DNA of 31,838 nucleotides, taken from positions 1-31,838 of the forward strand of contig JAHDEF010000005.1 in assembly GCA_020628975.1 (NCBI GenBank), given 5' to 3'. This DNA is from Aquimarina sp. (GTDB taxonomy: Bacteria > Bacteroidota > Bacteroidia > Flavobacteriales > Flavobacteriaceae). The position numbers and the translations under genes were made by a program. Below the pieces are notes generated by a model that searched no databases, was not told the origin of the DNA, and worked only from the letters and a program-made list of their open reading frames with translations. This document shows, piece after piece, positions 29,968-31,838 of this stretch. Numbering within the stretch: position 1 is the first letter of the stretch; the number at the start of each line of letters is the position of its first letter.

Positions 29968-31838
29968 CTATATTTTTTGAATGTTTATTTTAGTTTCTAT
30001 TTCATCAAACGCTATTGCTGTCCCTTCATTTAATTCTCCTTCAAAACCGATACTTGTTGCCAAGGTCTCCGCTTTGATATAATCTGCATTTTCAGCCACT
30101 GCCAATGCTACTTCTGCATTATCTTCGAAAGTGATTTTAATGTTATCCGTCACTTCAAAATCGCTTTCTTTTCGAATATTTTGAATTCGATTTACCAACT
30201 CTCTTGCTACACCTTCATTTTTTAATGATGGTGTGATCGATACATCCAATGCCACTGTTAATCCGTTTGCGTTGGCTACTAACCAACCTTCTATATCTTG
30301 AGACGTGATAATTACATCATCGAGTTGCAATGTAAGATTTTTCCCGTTAATTTCTAAACTGTATTCAGTTGAACGTTCCAAAGCATTAATTTGATCTTGA
30401 TCGAATTTTTGTATTTCATTCGCAATCAACTTCATATCCTTTCCAAAACGTGGACCTAAGGCTTTAAAATTAGGTTTTATCTGCTTTACTAAAATACCAG
30501 AAGCATCATCTAAAAGTTCAATTTCTTTAACGTTTACCTCGCTTTTTATTAAGTCTGCTACCGCTTCAATTTCTTGTCGCTCGATTTCATTTAGTACCGG
30601 AATCATAATACGCTGCAACGGCTGACGCACTTTGATTTTCTCCTTTTGACGCAATGAAAGTACTAAAGAAGATACCAATTGTGCCTTCTGCATTTTTTGC
30701 TCTAAGCTTTCATTTACATAAGCGGTATTCGCTTTTGGAAATTCAGCCAAATGCACACTATCAAAACTTTCAATTCCTGTTGTAGCCACCAAATCTTTAT
30801 ACAAGCGATCCATATAAAATGGTGCTACAGGAGCTCCTAATTTCGCCACTGTTAACATACAAGTATACAAGGTTTGATATGCAGAAATTTTATCTTGTGC
30901 ATACTCCCCTTTCCAGAAACGACGACGACACAAACGCACGTACCAATTACTTAAATTTTCTTGAACGAAATCAGAAATAGCACGAGTTGCTTTTGTTGGC
31001 TCATATTCCGCATAAAAAATATCTACTTTAGAAATTAAGGTATTCAATTCACTTAAAATCCATTGATCTATTTCTGGACGCTCTTCTAAAGGAATTTCAG
31101 CTTCACTATAGTTGAATCCATCAATATTCGCATACAATGAAAAGAATGAATAGGTGTTGTAAAGTGTTCCAAAGAACTTACGACGCACTTCGGCAATTCC
31201 TTCTAAATCAAATTTTAAATTATCCCAAGGATTGGCATTGCTAATCATGTACCAACGTGTAGCATCGGGACCAAATTTATCTAAGGTAGAAAATGGGTCT
31301 ACAGCATTTCCTAAACGCTTAGACATTTTTTGCCCATTCTTATCTAAAACCAATCCATTAGACACGACGTTTTTGTAGGCTACATCATCAAAAATCATAG
31401 TCGCTATAGCATGAAGGGTATAAAACCATCCACGTGTTTGGTCTACTCCCTCTGCAATAAAATCTGCCTTACGATCACCTGCTTCAACTTTCTCTTTATT
31501 TTCGAAAGGATAATGCCATTGTGCTACAGGCATCGAACCACTATCGAACCAAACATCGATCAAATCACTTTCACGTTTCATGGGTTGACCTGAAGACGAA
31601 ACCAATGTTATTTCATCTACAATATTTTTATGCAAATCGATCTTCGCATAATTGTCTTCAGACATATCTCCTGCCTCAAAATCAGCAAAAGGATCTGCAG
31701 ACATTACTCCAGCAGCTAATGCTTTTGTAATTTCCTTCTTCAATTCAGCCACAGAACCAATACAGATTTCCTCGGTTTTGTCTTCTGTACGCCAAATCGG
31801 CAATGGAATTCCCCAATAACGAGAACGCGATAAGTTCC
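29968..31838 (-). CDS. ileS: Isoleucyl-tRNA synthetase, C-terminal part (runs off the window)
   Basis: IleRS charges tRNA-Ile. Only the C-terminal part of about 623 codons is present. The frame stays open to the window edge: the last 35 bases encode NLSRSRYWGIP, joining PLPIW to give the family motif around the CP1/Rossmann boundary, so any start near 31803 is internal. The class I KMSKS-like signature is KMSKRLGN. WFDSGSMPVAQWHY and EGVDQTRGWFYTLH precede it. The anticodon-binding and C-terminal domains follow, and the large size points to the eukaryote-like IleS type. The missing N terminus would carry the HIGH motif and editing domain. Confidence 0.96.
   Translation of the reverse strand, partial: NLSRSRYWGIPLPIWRTEDKTEEICIGSVAELKKEITKALAAGVMSADPFADFEAGDMSEDNYAKIDLHKNIVDEITLVSSSGQPMKRESDLIDVWFDSGSMPVAQWHYPFENKEKVEAGDRKADFIAEGVDQTRGWFYTLHAIATMIFDDVAYKNVVSNGLVLDKNGQKMSKRLGNAVDPFSTLDKFGPDATRWYMISNANPWDNLKFDLEGIAEVRRKFFGTLYNTYSFFSLYANIDGFNYSEAEIPLEERPEIDQWILSELNTLISKVDIFYAEYEPTKATRAISDFVQENLSNWYVRLCRRRFWKGEYAQDKISAYQTLYTCMLTVAKLGAPVAPFYMDRLYKDLVATTGIESFDSVHLAEFPKANTAYVNESLEQKMQKAQLVSSLVLSLRQKEKIKVRQPLQRIMIPVLNEIERQEIEAVADLIKSEVNVKEIELLDDASGILVKQIKPNFKALGPRFGKDMKLIANEIQKFDQDQINALERSTEYSLEINGKNLTLQLDDVIITSQDIEGWLVANANGLTVALDVSITPSLKNEGVARELVNRIQNIRKESDFEVTDNIKITFEDNAEVALAVAENADYIKAETLATSIGFEGELNEGTAIAFDEIETKINIQKI

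Noticed and set aside
31801..31803. Apparent start of ileS at 31803
   Set aside because: The codon is TTG inside a conserved IleRS motif, and the frame continues open to the window edge, so the gene is truncated by the window, not started here.

Overview
The window looks like the chromosome of a marine-type member of the Bacteroidota, probably Flavobacteriaceae. The DNA is AT-rich. Many signal peptides end in a lipoprotein cysteine. Promoter-like sites resemble the Bacteroidota TAnnTTTG -7 motif rather than TATAAT. Gene content also fits: a one-protein hybrid two-component regulator of the polysaccharide-utilisation type, a sulfatase, DUF5777, a DUF3347 lipoprotein, a long LspA and a eukaryote-like IleS. 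No genus can be assigned from sequence alone.

Region 1 (1-11275, all minus strand) is a carbohydrate-catabolism module. In transcription order it has a hybrid two-component sensor/regulator, an S1-type sulfatase lipoprotein, a GH29 alpha-L-fucosidase lipoprotein, a zinc-dependent sugar(acid) dehydrogenase, a KDG kinase and a KDPG aldolase. Together they suggest desulfation and defucosylation of an algal sulfated glycan at the cell surface, then funnelling of a sugar acid through KDG to pyruvate and glyceraldehyde-3-phosphate. No SusC/SusD pair is in view, so this is a partial or satellite locus. Nearly every gap between these genes holds palindromic or heptamer repeats.

Region 2 (11559-13302, plus) is a compact three-gene set: a small c-type cytochrome lipoprotein, a YceI-like protein and a DUF5777 beta-barrel protein. 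It is followed by a 791-residue GAF-domain protein (13425-15800). That gene meets, tail to tail with only 7 bp between, a minus-strand gene for an HD phosphohydrolase fused to a Pycsar-effector-type membrane domain (PycTM/DUF5706). No cyclase is nearby. A beta-propeller-like lipoprotein gene precedes the HD gene on the same strand.

Region 3 (18168-20487, minus) is a run of small housekeeping or uncharacterised genes: DUF3347 lipoprotein, DUF6500-like protein, DUF2007-like protein, LD-carboxypeptidase and YraN.

Region 4 (20823-28731, plus) is purH followed by the rod-shape/peptidoglycan elongation cluster mreB-mreC-mreD-mrdA-rodA and a single-domain response regulator. Two ~131-bp MITE-like elements, about 94% identical and in inverted orientation, bracket this 8-kb block exactly.

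Region 5 (28904-31838, minus) is lspA, a DksA/TraR-type protein and ileS (running off the window), with a strong intrinsic terminator between dksA and lspA. I saw no tRNA, rRNA, CRISPR array, transposase or prophage gene. The most interesting signals are the MITE pair, the palindromic heptamer elements behind several genes, the orphan HD-PycTM fusion beside a GAF protein, and the cytochrome/YceI/DUF5777 trio.
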